Source of the DNA: Anseranas semipalmata
Lineage: Eukaryota; Chordata; Aves; Anseriformes; Anseranatidae
NCBI GenBank assembly: GCA_013399115.1
Contig: VXAA01001497.1
Coordinates: 726,772-790,771 of the forward strand
DNA length: 64,000 bases
Reading direction: 5' to 3'
This document shows, one piece after another, positions 1 through 13,200 of this stretch (position 1 is the stretch's first letter; each line of letters starts with the position of its first letter). The notes below the pieces were generated by a model that did not search any database, had not been told where the DNA came from, and worked only from the letters and a program-made list of their open reading frames with translations. The position numbers and the translations under genes were made by a program.

Positions 1-2095
1 ATAAATTATATTTATTTAAAAAAAAAGTCAAGCTACTGTTCATGGTGGGATAATGAATGCCTTTAATGACAAGTCATATAACATGTGCATTCACAAATGA
101 ATATTCATGCTGAAAGTGTTCACTGATACTGATAATATTTCACTTATGCTATGAGGGAGCAAAGCAATCATGTACCACATCTAGTGAATAATCAAATACA
201 GCAAGTAGATAAGAGACAACTCAGGGAATGAAACTTTTTCAGATAAATCATTTGTTAAACAATTACAACTAATGAGCATATTCATAAAAATCAGGCTATT
301 CATTGATAATACATCAAGTGACTAAAAGTCTATGTTTGATGGCTATATTATTTGCTATGAATAGTTCATCCATCTTCAACACTAAAGCTTTAATTTTTCT
401 TTTAAAGTGTGAACAAATATGGATGGAATTATCTCTGAAATTAGGAAAAAAAAATCTGCCAGCAAACCACTTAATGTCTGAGTCCACTGTACTTGTTCAC
501 AGTGACCGAGATTCCTCCACTATTTTGACAATATTTGTGTCAGAAATGGTTTTAAAGGAGTCCAACGGTATGTGATATCCTTTTGCTAACTGTGCACAAA
601 GGTGGGCTTGAGTTTCTTCAGTTGCTTGAGCAGCTGGTGTGCAAACTGTCTGTTCTAGTTTACCAGGGGCCCTATCCAGTCACATCTAACCTGTACTTTC
701 CCCGTCTGTCTTTTTCACCTGTGACCAAGTCCCCTAGCATTCACCTCTAACTCTGTTTATTGCAAGACATGGATCTTGTTTTGGGGTGAGATGCTAAGAG
801 CAGGATGGTGTGAAGTGAGATGGTATGGAAGCAGCGGCCAAGGCTGCTGGGATGCCCTTTTGAAGGCTGGGTGATGAGTCACTTTGAGCTTGGCCAGTGC
901 CAAGTGCTTGTCATGGCAGCTTTCAACTTGAGGCATGCTCCAGCCCTGCACATAGGCTCCCTTGCTTGGAGAGCCAGCTGATGCATGCTAGAATACAGAT
1001 CAGCAGGTAAGCAGTGTGGGCGCACAGCAGGTTGTAGCTGCAGTTCAGGTTCTAGCCCCAGGTGAAAATGGTAGCACTGGTGCATCCTTGAAATCTCTGC
1101 TTCAGATGAAGATGTATCATGTTGCCTTAAATTCATTTTTCAGAACCATGATCTTGTCCTCAGTTTCATCTGGTTTCTGTCAAGAATGAGCTGGAATGCC
1201 AGCTGAGGAGCAAGTTCTGTCAGCCGTGTCCTTCCCATATGCATTGCTGCTAGCCTCGTTGCCACTCGCACTGAAAACCTCCCTGCAAGCCTGGACCTTC
1301 CTTTGCACAGAAAATTAGTGGTGGATGGGGTATAGCTCACTTGTTTGAAGCCCTGGAGGCAGTTCGTATGAGGAAATAAAGACAAACAAAGCTAGCAGGA
1401 GAACAGGACCACTGGTCACACACAGAGGCTTGGATGGAGAATCATGAATTGAGGAGAAATTAAATAATTGAATTCTCTAGCCTTGGGAGTGGCATTCTCT
1501 TTCCTCCTGTGCTGCAGATTGCCTGTGTGGAGTGAGGCAAATGATTACCAGCTCCCTTTCTCAGATCCTGCTTCAGACTATGGGGTCTGGTTTGCAGATG
1601 TGTTGGACGCTTGTCACTGCAGCCAAATCAGCAGTTCTTGATTTTAAACATCTGCAGAGCTGGCTAACAGATAGCTATATATCTATAAGGAGGGTGGGAT
1701 GTTGACCATGTGACAAAGAGAATAAAAGTCTCCTGAGACTAGACCAGCGTGTGGTAGGGGAATGAGTGTTGTAATAATGTTCATCTGTTTAGCCTCACTA
1801 CTATGTTATGTCTTAGCAGAAATGTCTGTGGGAAGAATAACTAAAAACATAAAGAAAGTGAAAATTGGATAAAATATAACCTGATTCTGCTGAAGATACC
1901 TCACAGCATACAGACTTCACACCTTTCTTTGTTAGGGAACTGATTTTACAGATTAGAGATTCTGCATTTTCTTAGTCTGTCTTGTCTTCAGCCTGATGTC
2001 ATATAGGAAATTATTAGTTAAACTGTAGAAGATGCGGTTTTTATAGAAGAATTAAAAGATGAGTAAGGAAAATACTAGAGAGGGAGCTCCAGATT
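1..2095. other. Noncoding sequence, no gene recognised
   Basis: AT-rich single-copy-looking DNA with stops in every frame. A slightly GC-richer pocket lies at about 770-1140. It gives three overlapping short minus-strand frames of 64-85 codons with no recognisable domain. I see no splice-bounded exon, no tandem repeat and no transposon that I can name. Confidence 0.6.
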
Positions 2096-2099
2096 GTGC

Positions 2100-2990
2100 T
2101 GAAAGAGTATCTATCTGGCTGTACAGTGATTATTCCTTAAAGATCAGCCTTGAGACAGAACTCATTAAATATTTTTATTAATGACCTTGACACCAAGAAT
2201 GGCAGCATGGTAAATGTGCTGATAACAAGCAGTTGTGAGGTACTGAAAGTATTCATGAAGAGTGAGAATATCGTTCAGGATACATTTCAGAATATCACTG
2301 ACAACTAGAGTAGCACAAATAAGATTCAGTACAGTAGCTGGAAATGGGATTAGGGATAAATAACACAAATTTCATCAATAAATTTGGAACTTATCAACTC
2401 TTAACTATTGATAAGGATAAAGAAACTGGGAGTATTAGTCTGTAATGGGAATATATGAGACATCAGTCTGACGTAGCCTTGAAAAATACATGTGAAAGCT
2501 TGAGATGTAGCATTTCCAGTACAGAAAGGAAAGTATTAGTGCTAATGTGTAAAAACCTGTCTGCGATATTTTGTTCTATTCTGGATGGTTATGTTTAATG
2601 AAGATGAGTCCAGACTTGAACAGGTGCAGAGGAAGAGGATTAAAATGAGTGGGGCAAAGGAAAACCTAGCAGAGGGAGAGTAAAAGAACATAGTGTGTTT
2701 AGTTTAGTGAAAATCAGAGAGGACATGCTTGCTGTCTATAAGTAAATCAGTTAACACGTAGCATGGACAATATTGGTGTGAAGTAAAAGGGTATAAGCTT
2801 AATCTGGTTAAGTTCGGTCTGGAAGTTAAAGGAGGTCTGGAACAGATTTCCAACACGGAAAGTGAGAATAATTATTATTATTATTATTTTTTGTCTGGAT
2901 TTGATCTATTATAGGAACTAGTTTCCTATAGGAAAATGGAAAGGCATCTAGACCGTTAGATCCCATTCCTGTGTTCCTGTGCTTATAAAT
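2100..2990 (+). mobile_element. Ancient CR1/L3-like LINE 3' fragment, degraded
   Basis: The segment follows, in order, the 3' part of the reverse-transcriptase region of old amniote LINEs of the CR1/L3 type. It has a 'TTTTTATTAATGACCTTGAC' stretch near 2173. Around 2570-2640 it has the equivalent of 'tctattctgg...ccagacttgaacaggtgcagag', and at about 2700-2745 'gtttagtttag...gaggacatgcttgctgtctataa'. Near 2785-2865 come 'aagggtataagc' and 'ctggaacagatttccaacac'. Stops and indels interrupt every frame, so it is a dead fossil. The limits are approximate; the part after 2868 is interrupted by an ATT array. The family is assigned from memory of consensus patterns and could be L3 rather than CR1. 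Confidence 0.7.
2868..2892. repeat. (ATT)n microsatellite
   Basis: About seven ATT units end in a T run, inside the 3' part of the old LINE fragment. Confidence 0.9.
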
Positions 2991-5900
2991 TAGGCATAAA
3001 ATCCTGGACAACTAGTCTGGAACAGTGCATTGAGATAAATTCTGTGAGGGCTGGGACTGCTCACAGAGCCCAACAAGGGTATTGCAGTGAGGTGGTCTTC
3101 TAAATAACAGAAGAAGCTGCATAGGCAGAGGCAACAACACAAGAGAAATGGCTTGAACGAGGAGTGACGGAGAGGATAGATAAGCAGGAGGGTCAGAGCC
3201 TGGCAGTCTGGAGAAAGACTGAGATGAGGCTGAGGAGACTGGCTGAATGCAATGAGGATGTGGATGTGCAACCTGAAGAAAGAAGAGGGCTGCAAAGAAG
3301 GAACTGGAGGTGAGAAAAAAACAGAGATTGAGGCAGAGATATAATAGTGGTCAGCAAAGGCCAGTTCTCCTTGGAGCCCAGAGAGGCATCAGTGAGTCCT
3401 GAGCTCTGCCATTCCTCTGTTGCCACAAAATGTCTGTGAAACCTCGTGTTGCTTCATGCTGTACTACAGGTCTATGTCTAGTACAACTTATTAACACCCT
3501 TCATCCCAGAGATCTGGCTGGGAGTCCTCGTGATCCCATCCCAACTGGTGAACACAGCTACTGTCGCTAAAACGGTCACAGTTAAAAATATCAATCTGGT
3601 TGCTACATAAAAAAAAAAAAAAAAGGTCAACAGGAAACTCACATTAGAAACTCATACTACAAACCCTGTGGTGGCATACTTAATAGTTATTACAGTTGCT
3701 CTGAAGTCAGGATGCTCTGAAAAGTTCTAGGCAGTGGGAAAAATCTGATATAACGAAAATAACTCTCAGTTAATTTTGATCTAATTAAAGAACTGTAGAA
3801 AGAATCAGTTTGTTTTTAATTCAATTGTAATGTTATTATTTCAGGACAAGATCTTTCCTTCAAACCTAAAACAGATGGACATTCTGGTCCTATTTTGTTT
3901 TCAGAAACAAAAATGCCATTTAAATGCCCTAGCTTTTATTTGCTTTATTTATTCCAATAGCACTACACTGTGTCTTTAGTCTGGGGCTCCTAAAATAAAA
4001 TTAATTAAAAAATGCTCGGTTTTATTGGGGCACTAAACTTCTATAGATGATCCAAAATGGATGAAATCTGGGAAAGAATAAGGCTACTTGCAAGTATGTT
4101 TGGGATTGTGTTCAGAAAACACAAACCTACTACAACATAAAATGACTGAGATTAAAATATAAAGAATAGATAATCAGAGAGATAAAAAGATGCTAGAAAA
4201 AAAAATCTGAACATTCAGTTCTTACTGTGTTTTTGTTCACTGCTTTAAAAAACTCTTGAGGCATGTAAGGAGTTTTTTGTTGTTGTTGTTGTTGTTGTTT
4301 TCTACTGGGCAGGCAATATCACCAGGTTGGTAAATCTTCCTAAATTCCAGCATGACTATAAATAGCCACAGGAGAATTACTGAATGTCTCCGGTAAAATG
4401 ATGATAGTTTATCATATGTCAGCATCTACCTTCCTTATATTTTCTGTCTTGTAAAGAAACACAGAGGTTTTACCCAGATAAAAACTGACAAATTACTTGA
4501 TGGACACTTGTCCCTCATCCAGCACAAATATGTGCTGGTAGCAGGCAAAAAGAAGTTAATATTTCTGAGATCTAAAGAAAACTATAAAAGTTGTACTCAG
4601 GCAGACCAGGTTCTGAGATTAGGAATCAACTTTATGCATTAATTTTCCTTTGAAGTTATTTAATCCCTTTTATAATCTGACTAGGACTTGACATCTTGCA
4701 TAGAGGATGTATTTTAAAGTAATTTTATTTTGGTTCTTCTTCTGTCCTTGCACATTTGCCTACCATTTTAAGTAATCTCCACATACTTACGTGAGACAGT
4801 TTTAATTTTTCTAAGTGGTTACATGGAGCAGAATGGGAATATTTAGTTTCTATAGGTATCCATATTGCCTTTCTGTGCTTAGAGGAAAGTTATGGATGTT
4901 CCTATTTTACACAAAGAAAGGTTGTATCTATTATCCCTTTTCTTCAAACTTGTCTTCATTTCGGAGAGAGAGACACTATTTGGATACTGCTTAATGCAGA
5001 GGGCACACCATACACTTGTATTTCTCCTGGACACACACTCTCATGCAGTCTTACCACGATGCTCTTTGTCAGTCTTTGATTAAAGCAAAATAAAACTCGT
5101 AGTATCAAAAGGCAAATCAAAAAGACAGCTGTTTTATGCACTCTAAAGAGAGACATGCAGCAGACATCTGTCATGAGGCTTAGCGCAGAAAGGAACGAAG
5201 TATGGTTGTATGCGTGGTTCTAAAGGATAAGCAGGCACCCAGGATGGAGCTTATTATTAGGGATCGTTACTGAAGGTGGGCTATCCATGAGTACAAGTGA
5301 TGTCCAAAGAGTGGCACAAACATAACTCCAGGCACAGTCCTGCAGATACATGAACAAATTTATCAAATAAGGCTTGAGCAGGAGCGCTGTAAACAGGGCC
5401 TCAAACAGGGACAGGGCAGTTTGCACAACAGGGCCGCAAACTCTTCTAAATACAGGGGAGGAGAGGGGGTTAGGAAATCCACAGGGACATCTGATTTGTT
5501 TCTTTTCTTTTGGAATTTATCCTTCATGCTTCATCTCAAGAATAAGTGTAGGAAATAAAGGTGCTATTGTATAGCAAGTAGGCATGCACACATGAACTCT
5601 GCTTCAGGGGATGCGGGTAACAAAGTGCAGGGAGGGATTGCTCTGTGCGCTGGCAAACTAAATATGTCCCCCCCACACACGCCCCCAGGCAACTTAGATT
5701 TGCACTTTACTTCCTAGCCCATATCTCAGTCACTATGACCTGTGCTAAACAACTAGGATCGGTTAAGCTTCTTCCATGTGGAAGGTAAACAGCCTGAAAG
5801 CTGAATGCAATCTTGAGTAAGCTTTTTGCAAGTTGTTCTCCCTGCCCTGCCCCGAGTATTAATGCCTGTGTACTAAATCCATATTGCCAGGTAATTGTTT

Positions 5901-6961
5901 TGTAATACAGAATTGCTTGGGTTCTTCCCTCTCCTAATTTTGTATTTTTATAGCTGTGGTATTCAGTGGTTTAAAACCAGGACGTAGAAGTTTTGTCATT
6001 GAGATCACCGGGAGGCAATATTTGTCCCTAAAATTTCTTATTCCTGGCACTGGGTTGTGTTGTTTTAAACCATGTCTTCTTTCTACAGGTAGACGATTGA
6101 GAAAAAAGGTACCCCCTGTGCATTTAGGTCATGAGATTCAGTGTAAGTAACTGCAGACCGTGCCAAAGGCACAGAAAATTAGATGGGAAGGGCATCTGGG
6201 GAATTGTCTTCTGCTCTCTGTCTGTGGTTCTGGTGCTCAGTGATTTGCTACAGCCGTGATTGCTGTTTCCTGTTGTGCATTAAAACTCAGGGCAAAATGG
6301 CATCACACCAGGACAGTCCCCAGGTGTGGCCTGGGACATCTGATCACAGCTGTCTGGAACGGTTGGCGTGCCCTTTTCTTTGGTACAATCTGTTGTTCTG
6401 TTGCACAAACCTAGCTATTCAATGTTGCAAAAACAATAACAAAAGTTATTATAAAAAACATGCATGCACAGACTCGTCAACATGAAGATTTATATTCTCA
6501 CAAGGTCATTATTGGCAAAATCTTCAATTATGGCAATATTTATTTCTTGGTTCACAAAAATCTGATATTAAGCTCAACAGGTGCCAATTTCTACTTGGTA
6601 TTTAGACACATCCATTGGTGAAATCCAATACTTCAGGAGAGAAAGCTCTGTAAAGACAATAGCAACAATTGTTTTGTGTTATCATTCCTACTACATAATT
6701 TTTCAACAGTGAAGGCTTTAACAAAGCCTTTTGAAAAATTAATCACCACTCTTATTCTATGCATAGCTAGGATGGGCTTGGGAAAATTAAGCCCTGTGAG
6801 TGTCCCACTATTAAAGAATGGTTATTGAAGAGTATGGGATGGAATAGCTACTCATATCATGGGAACACCCTTATCACTTCAACTTTCTTTGTAATTGTGT
6901 ATGGTATGGAAATGTGATTAACCATTGTGGAGTTCTACTTATTTTCCTCATAATTATTCTG
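2991..6961. other. Noncoding sequence with a purine-rich block
   Basis: No gene recognised. From about 3020 to 3420 the plus strand is rich in G and A and relatively open on the minus strand (a 101-codon frame), with no known domain. An A run lies at about 3609-3625. The remainder is AT-rich and featureless apart from the TTG array listed separately. Confidence 0.55.
4277..4300. repeat. (TTG)n microsatellite
   Basis: About eight TTG units follow a short T run. On the minus strand this reads as the poly-asparagine stretch of a spurious 62-codon frame. Confidence 0.9.
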
Positions 6962-7007
6962 GTTTGTTGTTTGTTTGTTTGTTTTTGTTTTGTTTTGTTT
7001 TGTTTTC
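6962..7007. repeat. (TTTG)n / (TTTTG)n low-complexity array
   Basis: Four- and five-base units of T plus G run for about 45 bases, changing from TTTG to TTTTG along the array. It is a simple repeat with no other content. Confidence 0.9.
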
Positions 7008-7915
7008 CCAAGAAAAGAGTAAATTTGAACCCCAGACTTGGATTCAAAATATAAATTTCAATACAAAGGAGAGCATTTGAGGGTGGTGATATAAATGTGT
7101 ATTTTTACTTCAATGTCTTTTTAATGCTCTTGTTTTCTTGCTTTTAATATTGATCTATATTTGCATGTTAACGAACTTGAACCTAACTTCTTAATATTAT
7201 ATCAGGCAACAATGGGCCATCTTAATAACCTGGGAAATCCTGGGACATACGTTATGTTGGAGGTAGATTACAAATTTAGAAGAGATGGCTAGGATTATCT
7301 GTGGGAATAAACATGGGTGTGTTAAACAGAGTACACCGTGCATTTGGCTGTTCAGTACGGCCGTATTGTTCAGACAAAACCATACTGAGCATTCAATAAC
7401 ACAGTTGCTCTCGATACTTCTTACTTGTGAGCAGACTGGTTAATGTATGCCATGAACCATAAAAAGCTGGAGACCATGAGATTAATATTCTCATAGAAGC
7501 TAAGCTTTAGCAACATGTTTTCATATACAAATTGCAGACAAGTTCACATACATGCCGCACACATCTCCAGACACCCTGGGACAGACTCTCAGCGTGGCTA
7601 AAAGTGGCTATTTTTTAGCAGTTGAGGATCCGTTTCATCGTCCCTCCAACGCACGCTGCCAGGTTTGAGTGGAGGAAGCAGTAGTAATTCAGGAAGTTAG
7701 TGACAGAGATGGAGGGACTCTCCCCTGCCTGCTTCAGTGAATCTCCTCTTGAAAAGCTCTGGAAAGAGACAGAGGAGAGGCAGGCAGGCTCACAGATGTG
7801 CACATCTTAGAACTCAACATTGTCTTCATAGGGCTGGATCCTAAGCATTTGACACGAGATATGCCTCCAGGGTATGAAAGCCTTTACAGCATGCAGCTTG
7901 CACTTTGCCCAGTGG

Positions 7916-7954
7916 AAAAAAAAAAAAAAAAGGCAAAAAAAAAAAATTTTTTTT
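7916..7954. repeat. A-run / T-run low-complexity palindrome
   Basis: Sixteen A, GGC, then twelve A followed directly by eight T. The A-T junction is self-complementary. It is a likely site of slippage and of sequencing error, and it creates the lysine-rich and phenylalanine-rich frames that cross it on the two strands. Confidence 0.9.
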
Positions 7955-10195
7955 CCAGCTATGCCCTTTAAGAAAGGAATGCGAAAAGGTAATTTCTGCT
8001 GTCTGGAGCTTGAAAATAGCTTTTCAGTCATAAGCACAAAACAACCCCCAGAGATCTTAAAATATGAGACTTTAAGAGAACACACCCTGTCTTCTTTGTA
8101 ACTAGTACGTTTTTCCTGCTTCTATGCTTATAAACTAAATTACTGGAGATAGTGTAAGTAACTTAGTTACTTCAAGAGCTGAACGAAAGAATAAATGCGT
8201 ATAAAAGCAGTTGTAGCACAGCCTGGTGAATTCACCTCGCACTATAGCTCGATTTATTTCTTGTTAGACTGAATGCTTCTGAGAAAAATACAGGATGAAC
8301 CAGTGTTGGATTAGTCAAGTTCTGCTGAAGACCCCTACATTCTTTAGAAGTCTGTGATTCTCTGAGATGAAAGAGTTTGCAGTAACAAACAAGAAATGCA
8401 GATCCAGAATGAGTGAAATGGTACTGGTGTAGTTGCAGCACCATAAAGTACTTTCCAGTTCCAGTTGCCCACTGTAAATAGTAGTCCCCTGTGTTGACAC
8501 AGTACAGTTCATTCTCTGATAAACCGTGTTGCCACATCTCTGCAGGAGTCCATGTGTTATGTGTCTGAGCAGAGCCTGAGGGCTTCCTTCCAGCTCTCAC
8601 TTCCAAGATGGTAATAACTCATGCCTAATGAATTCAGGGAGAGTGGCCTCTCATTTGTTTCTTGTAATCACGAATTTTTCCAAGATTTGAATTTATGTTA
8701 TAATCCAGGCCAGAGCCTAAAAACTTGTATTTTGGTTTGGTGAGAGTTTAGCAAAGGGCTTGTTAAGAGTGGTGAGGCTCTGCTGCATTTTGGATCAGCA
8801 TCTGGTTTAGTGCTGACGCACAGATGACTAAGGATGTCCAATTCTGTTCTCATCTACTTAGGTTTCACTCTCCCTTTAATTTATGCAAAAATTGAAAAAA
8901 GTGGCAGACGGACTTAACACAACCTTGCTGACGTTCCTGGGTTGTGTCTCGGCACAAATTCTGAACAATGCTTTTAACCACACGAACCTATTTTTCTATG
9001 GCTATTTTTCTTTCTACAAAAGGAAATAGTATGCAGATCAGGAGGACACTTTGCTGCAGTTTATTACTGAAGTGGAAATGGCAGTGGAAGTCCAACAGCT
9101 AATTTAACTTGCTACCAGTTAGGAGTAATTCAAGGTTCTTGACCTCTTTTTTGGTATTTGAAATATCATCAACAAAGTGTTTGGGCAAAATTATGGCTAT
9201 CCCCACTGAGGAAAATATGTAAACGTCAGAGGTTACTTAGATAGAACAAATTGTTATCAAGACAACACAAGCTGTTAGGTGAATGAGGTTTTGCAATGTG
9301 CTGGGCACAGCGGTTGGGTCTGAGCTCTAGGTATCTGTGCAATGTGAACAGCAGCACTAATACACCTTTCCCTTCAGCATTAGTATTTTAGGTCTAGAAA
9401 GTGAAAAAGTCCAGTTATTTTCCAAGTCTAATCCTTAAATAGAGCAGCAGCAGGGCTTTCAAAAGTCCCAGTAAACTTAAGCCAATGGGGAGCACTGCTT
9501 AAAAATCCCATTCCTTATTTATAGCTTCATATGTCTTATGGAATAAAGTAAAAGTCACTTTAAACATGGGCAATCACATTCAGTATTAGTGAAATACACA
9601 GAGTCAACACAGTGGCAACACACCTTCAAAGTAAACTTTAATAAGTACAGAAGTTTCAGGATAAACATCAGAGCAGGGTTAAGCTTTACTTCACTCTGAA
9701 AAGTCATCCATCTAATGGCTGTCTCCCTGAATCAGATATTTTAATCCTCTTAGAAGACTTAAAATGATCTACTTTGAGAATTACTCTGCCATTTCTATAT
9801 TTAACTAATGGCAAAACTTCAACAGGAAATTCAGACTGTTCACAAAATTCTGATCCTGTAGTCTCTTAATGAGAGAAATTTGTCCATTTTACTGGGAACT
9901 GAGGAAATAAGACTTTTAAAGTTTAGGTTAAGACTTTTGAAATTATGTAATGGGTTTCTTTACCTTGCTTTGAAAAATCTGAAGCGATCAGATATATAGG
10001 TAAGAAAACACAATATAACACTGCACAGACTTATCATTCAGATGTCTCTATGCTGGACAGATAAGGCTCCTACTTTTACAAGCTTTTTAATTTCACTGAT
10101 ATTAACATGGAAGCCATAAACAGAGTGACAAATATAGAATAATTAATATGGCAGCCAAATTCCACAATCACCTCACTTTGCCCCCGGATGCTATT

Positions 10196-10219
10196 AGAAT
10201 GCATACAGGCATGCATTCT
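10196..10219. repeat. Perfect 9-bp inverted repeat, 6-base loop
   Basis: Arms 'AGAATGCAT' (10196-10204) and 'ATGCATTCT' (10211-10219) are exactly complementary around ACAGGC. Each arm contains ATGCAT, which resembles POU-type or AP-1-independent octamer half sites. A function is only a guess; one or two such hairpins are expected by chance in 64 kb. Confidence 0.6.
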
Positions 10220-13200
10220 TGCTCAGACTAATGGATTTTAATCAAGTACTTGTGCAGCCTTAGTCATGTCTAAATCAACCGTGAGCATTATTTGCATGTG
10301 CATTTTTTTTGCCAGAATAAACATATGGAAAGTATGACAGATTCAACCTGCAGTGCAGAGCCAGCCTTGCAACCAAATTTCTCCTTCAGTCACTGGTGTA
10401 GCAGAGCAACAATTTTGCTTGTAGCATTTGCTTGATTATACTGTCACTATACAGATTTTACTGCCACTTAAAATAGTAGTGTATGCCAGACTCCTGACCT
10501 ACCAACCAGGACAGCAGTCCTTTGATTTTACACCATTGATACACTAATGTCATTCTGTTATTTTTAAACACTTGGAACGTACCATGCCACCCAATCTGCT
10601 ATTAGCAAACCTTGGCTAGGCATTATTTCTTTTCTTCTGCTGTTCCAGTGCAGCAGTTCATGCTGCTTTTTCCTGCCTTTATCACAGCACTAGCATTTCA
10701 GATACAATCAGGAAAAAAAAGTGTTCTTATTTAAAAATGGACTCGAGTTATAGATATTTATAAGTATGGTCATTAACAATTATTAGAAATAGCAGATATC
10801 TTTTGCAGTATAAAACAGCACCTAGGTCAAGAAAGCTTAATGGAGAACAATTTTCCCCTCTTCAGGAACGTACCAGCTTGGCAATGGAAACAGCACTGCG
10901 TTCAAAGAAAAAGATGTAGCCTTTTTTATGTTCATTACTGAAGTCTGAAGCTGTTGCAGAGATTTTACATTTGAGCCCATGAAAATAAGGTACAAGAACA
11001 TTCAAATACAGACCCACGATGCATTCACACAGTTTGAATGATATACCCAATTTCTTACTATTGATTCACAGCCAGATCTGGTTAGGTTAACTTTTAATGA
11101 CTTTATCAACAGAACCATAATACATGCACAGCCCCCCTTTCTCTTCAGGTAAAGGAGTCAAATAACCCCAACACCTAGAACTAGTTAGTGTATGACTGAT
11201 GGGGCTGAGGGTATGCCTGTTCAGCAAGCCAGACTTCAGCCCCATCTCTGGCACGAGCAGCACACTCAACTTGGTTTCCAAAAGTGGCACCCTCAGATGC
11301 ACTGAGTCATCTCTGAACCTGTGGGTGAAGATGATAGTGAAGACAGTGCTCCTGGAAATATTTCTAACGTCCCACTCAGTGAACAAAGTTCCCTGCTTTG
11401 TTTGGCGTGCACTAAGAAAGGGGACACTGAGCCTCAAGGGAAGGAGGCTCCGGGAGACTGACATTTTCAGCAAAAATATGTGTTCTTCTTCCCATCTCGA
11501 TGAGACGTTTCAAAGCTTCCACCCATTCTTCCTGTGTACGGCTCTGCCTGCTGGCCTAAAGTGACAGAGCAACTCTTGCTTATGCAAGAAGAAGCTAGAG
11601 CTCCTGCTGAAAAAGCTGCCTTTGGTTTGCATTGATTTTTGCTCCCGTTGGAGTTTGTGAAGACGCTTCATCAGGCAAAAAGCCTGATGGCTCTTTTTCA
11701 TGCAGCAGTCTCAGCAGCGACAGTTCTAGTTCCATGCTTTAAAGCATTCTTGCCAGCACTATCATGGAGCTGATCAGATCCCTATGGACAAAGAAGACTA
11801 CAGATTGCAATCACCATTGTAGGTTTAAGTACTGCATTCATGCCATTTGCAAACATGGGGATTGCAAATGAATCACTGAAGCACAACAAACCCTCCAGTG
11901 TCTGGAGAAACCTGGGCAAGAAGTGCAGCAATAAAGAAAAGTCACATACCCTGTCATTTTACAGTCTCCACAGTGGCATGGTACCCATCAAATTGACCAA
12001 CTGATATCAACTGAGTTCAAAAAAAAGTTTCTTTTCTTTTCTTTTTTTTTTTTTAATAACAAGCTACAGCCCTTATAGCCCTTTCTTGGAACGCATCTTC
12101 CCAATAAGTAAGATGATCCTCTCACATCAGCTTCACCTCGACTAACTCTGACTTAATTGTGAATCTTAAACGGTCAGGTCATTTTTTAGACATCTTTCCG
12201 ATGCAATAATCAAATTGAATGTAAAGCATGGTATTATTGAGGTTTAGGTCATGGATATCTCTAACATACCATCAGTATCCATCAATGCCTTGATAGTGAA
12301 TATCCAAATAAACTTTCAATATATGCATGTGCTCTGCTTACTGAGACACTGAAGGAAATATGCAGGGCTATGTATCCTCTCTCTAAAGTAGGGAGCTTCT
12401 CACACTTGGTCATATATTTAGTGCTGCTGGAGGAATTAGAAAAATTAATGTAAACAAACTTACATGGCAGCAATAATTATGGTTCTTGAACCATAGATAC
12501 TTAATGTACTGCGTGAATCACAGAAATGTAGGTTACTCCAGATACCGTGCTCTCAGATGTTCTCCACCGTGTACAGGAAAACTCCAGTTGACAGAATTCA
12601 AAAAAAATTCAAAGCAAAAGGGGTAGAGGAAATTGTATTTAGTCTCCCTTTAGAAAATATGACATGGGTATAAAATCTCTCAGTGCTTGTGCTTTACCCA
12701 CAGGGCTTAATTAAATCTGATGAAGGTTAATAACTAGGCATAGGTAAATCTCAAAGTTTACAACACCTAGTTTTTATCTGAATGAGCACCTTTTATTTCA
12801 GAGGCCAATTATTCTGCTCTCCTAAATGGAGATTAATTGGGTGACCTGCTCCCAGGGCATATGGCCTAATGGCCCCTCTGCTCAGCTTTGAAAGAGCTGT
12901 CCTTCAGGATGCATCGCAAAATTCTTAACTGCAATCTGCTGCTTTTTAGTTCTCAAGGGAAGGATTTCACAGCACTGCTGTGTCTGGTAAATGAGTTTTC
13001 TCTCACACCTAGCAAATTTAAAGCAATGTTATTTAGATGGCAGGGACTACTGTGTCCTTCTGCACCGGAGCGAGGGAATGGACTGTCCTCTTTCCCTGTG
13101 AAGAGCTTTGCCTTCGAGCATTTCCACGAGAGACTTCTTTCCTAATCAAATGGGGTTTAGTAGCCTGTTTAAATTCATTGCTTCCCCTGCATATTTAATG

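Noticed and set aside
8199..8206. TATA-like GTATAAAAG
   Set aside because: It lies in AT-rich DNA without GC-rich flanks or any downstream exon-like sequence; such words are expected by chance.
8232..8606. 124-codon minus-strand frame
   Set aside because: Another frame of 65 codons is open over the same bases and no domain is visible.
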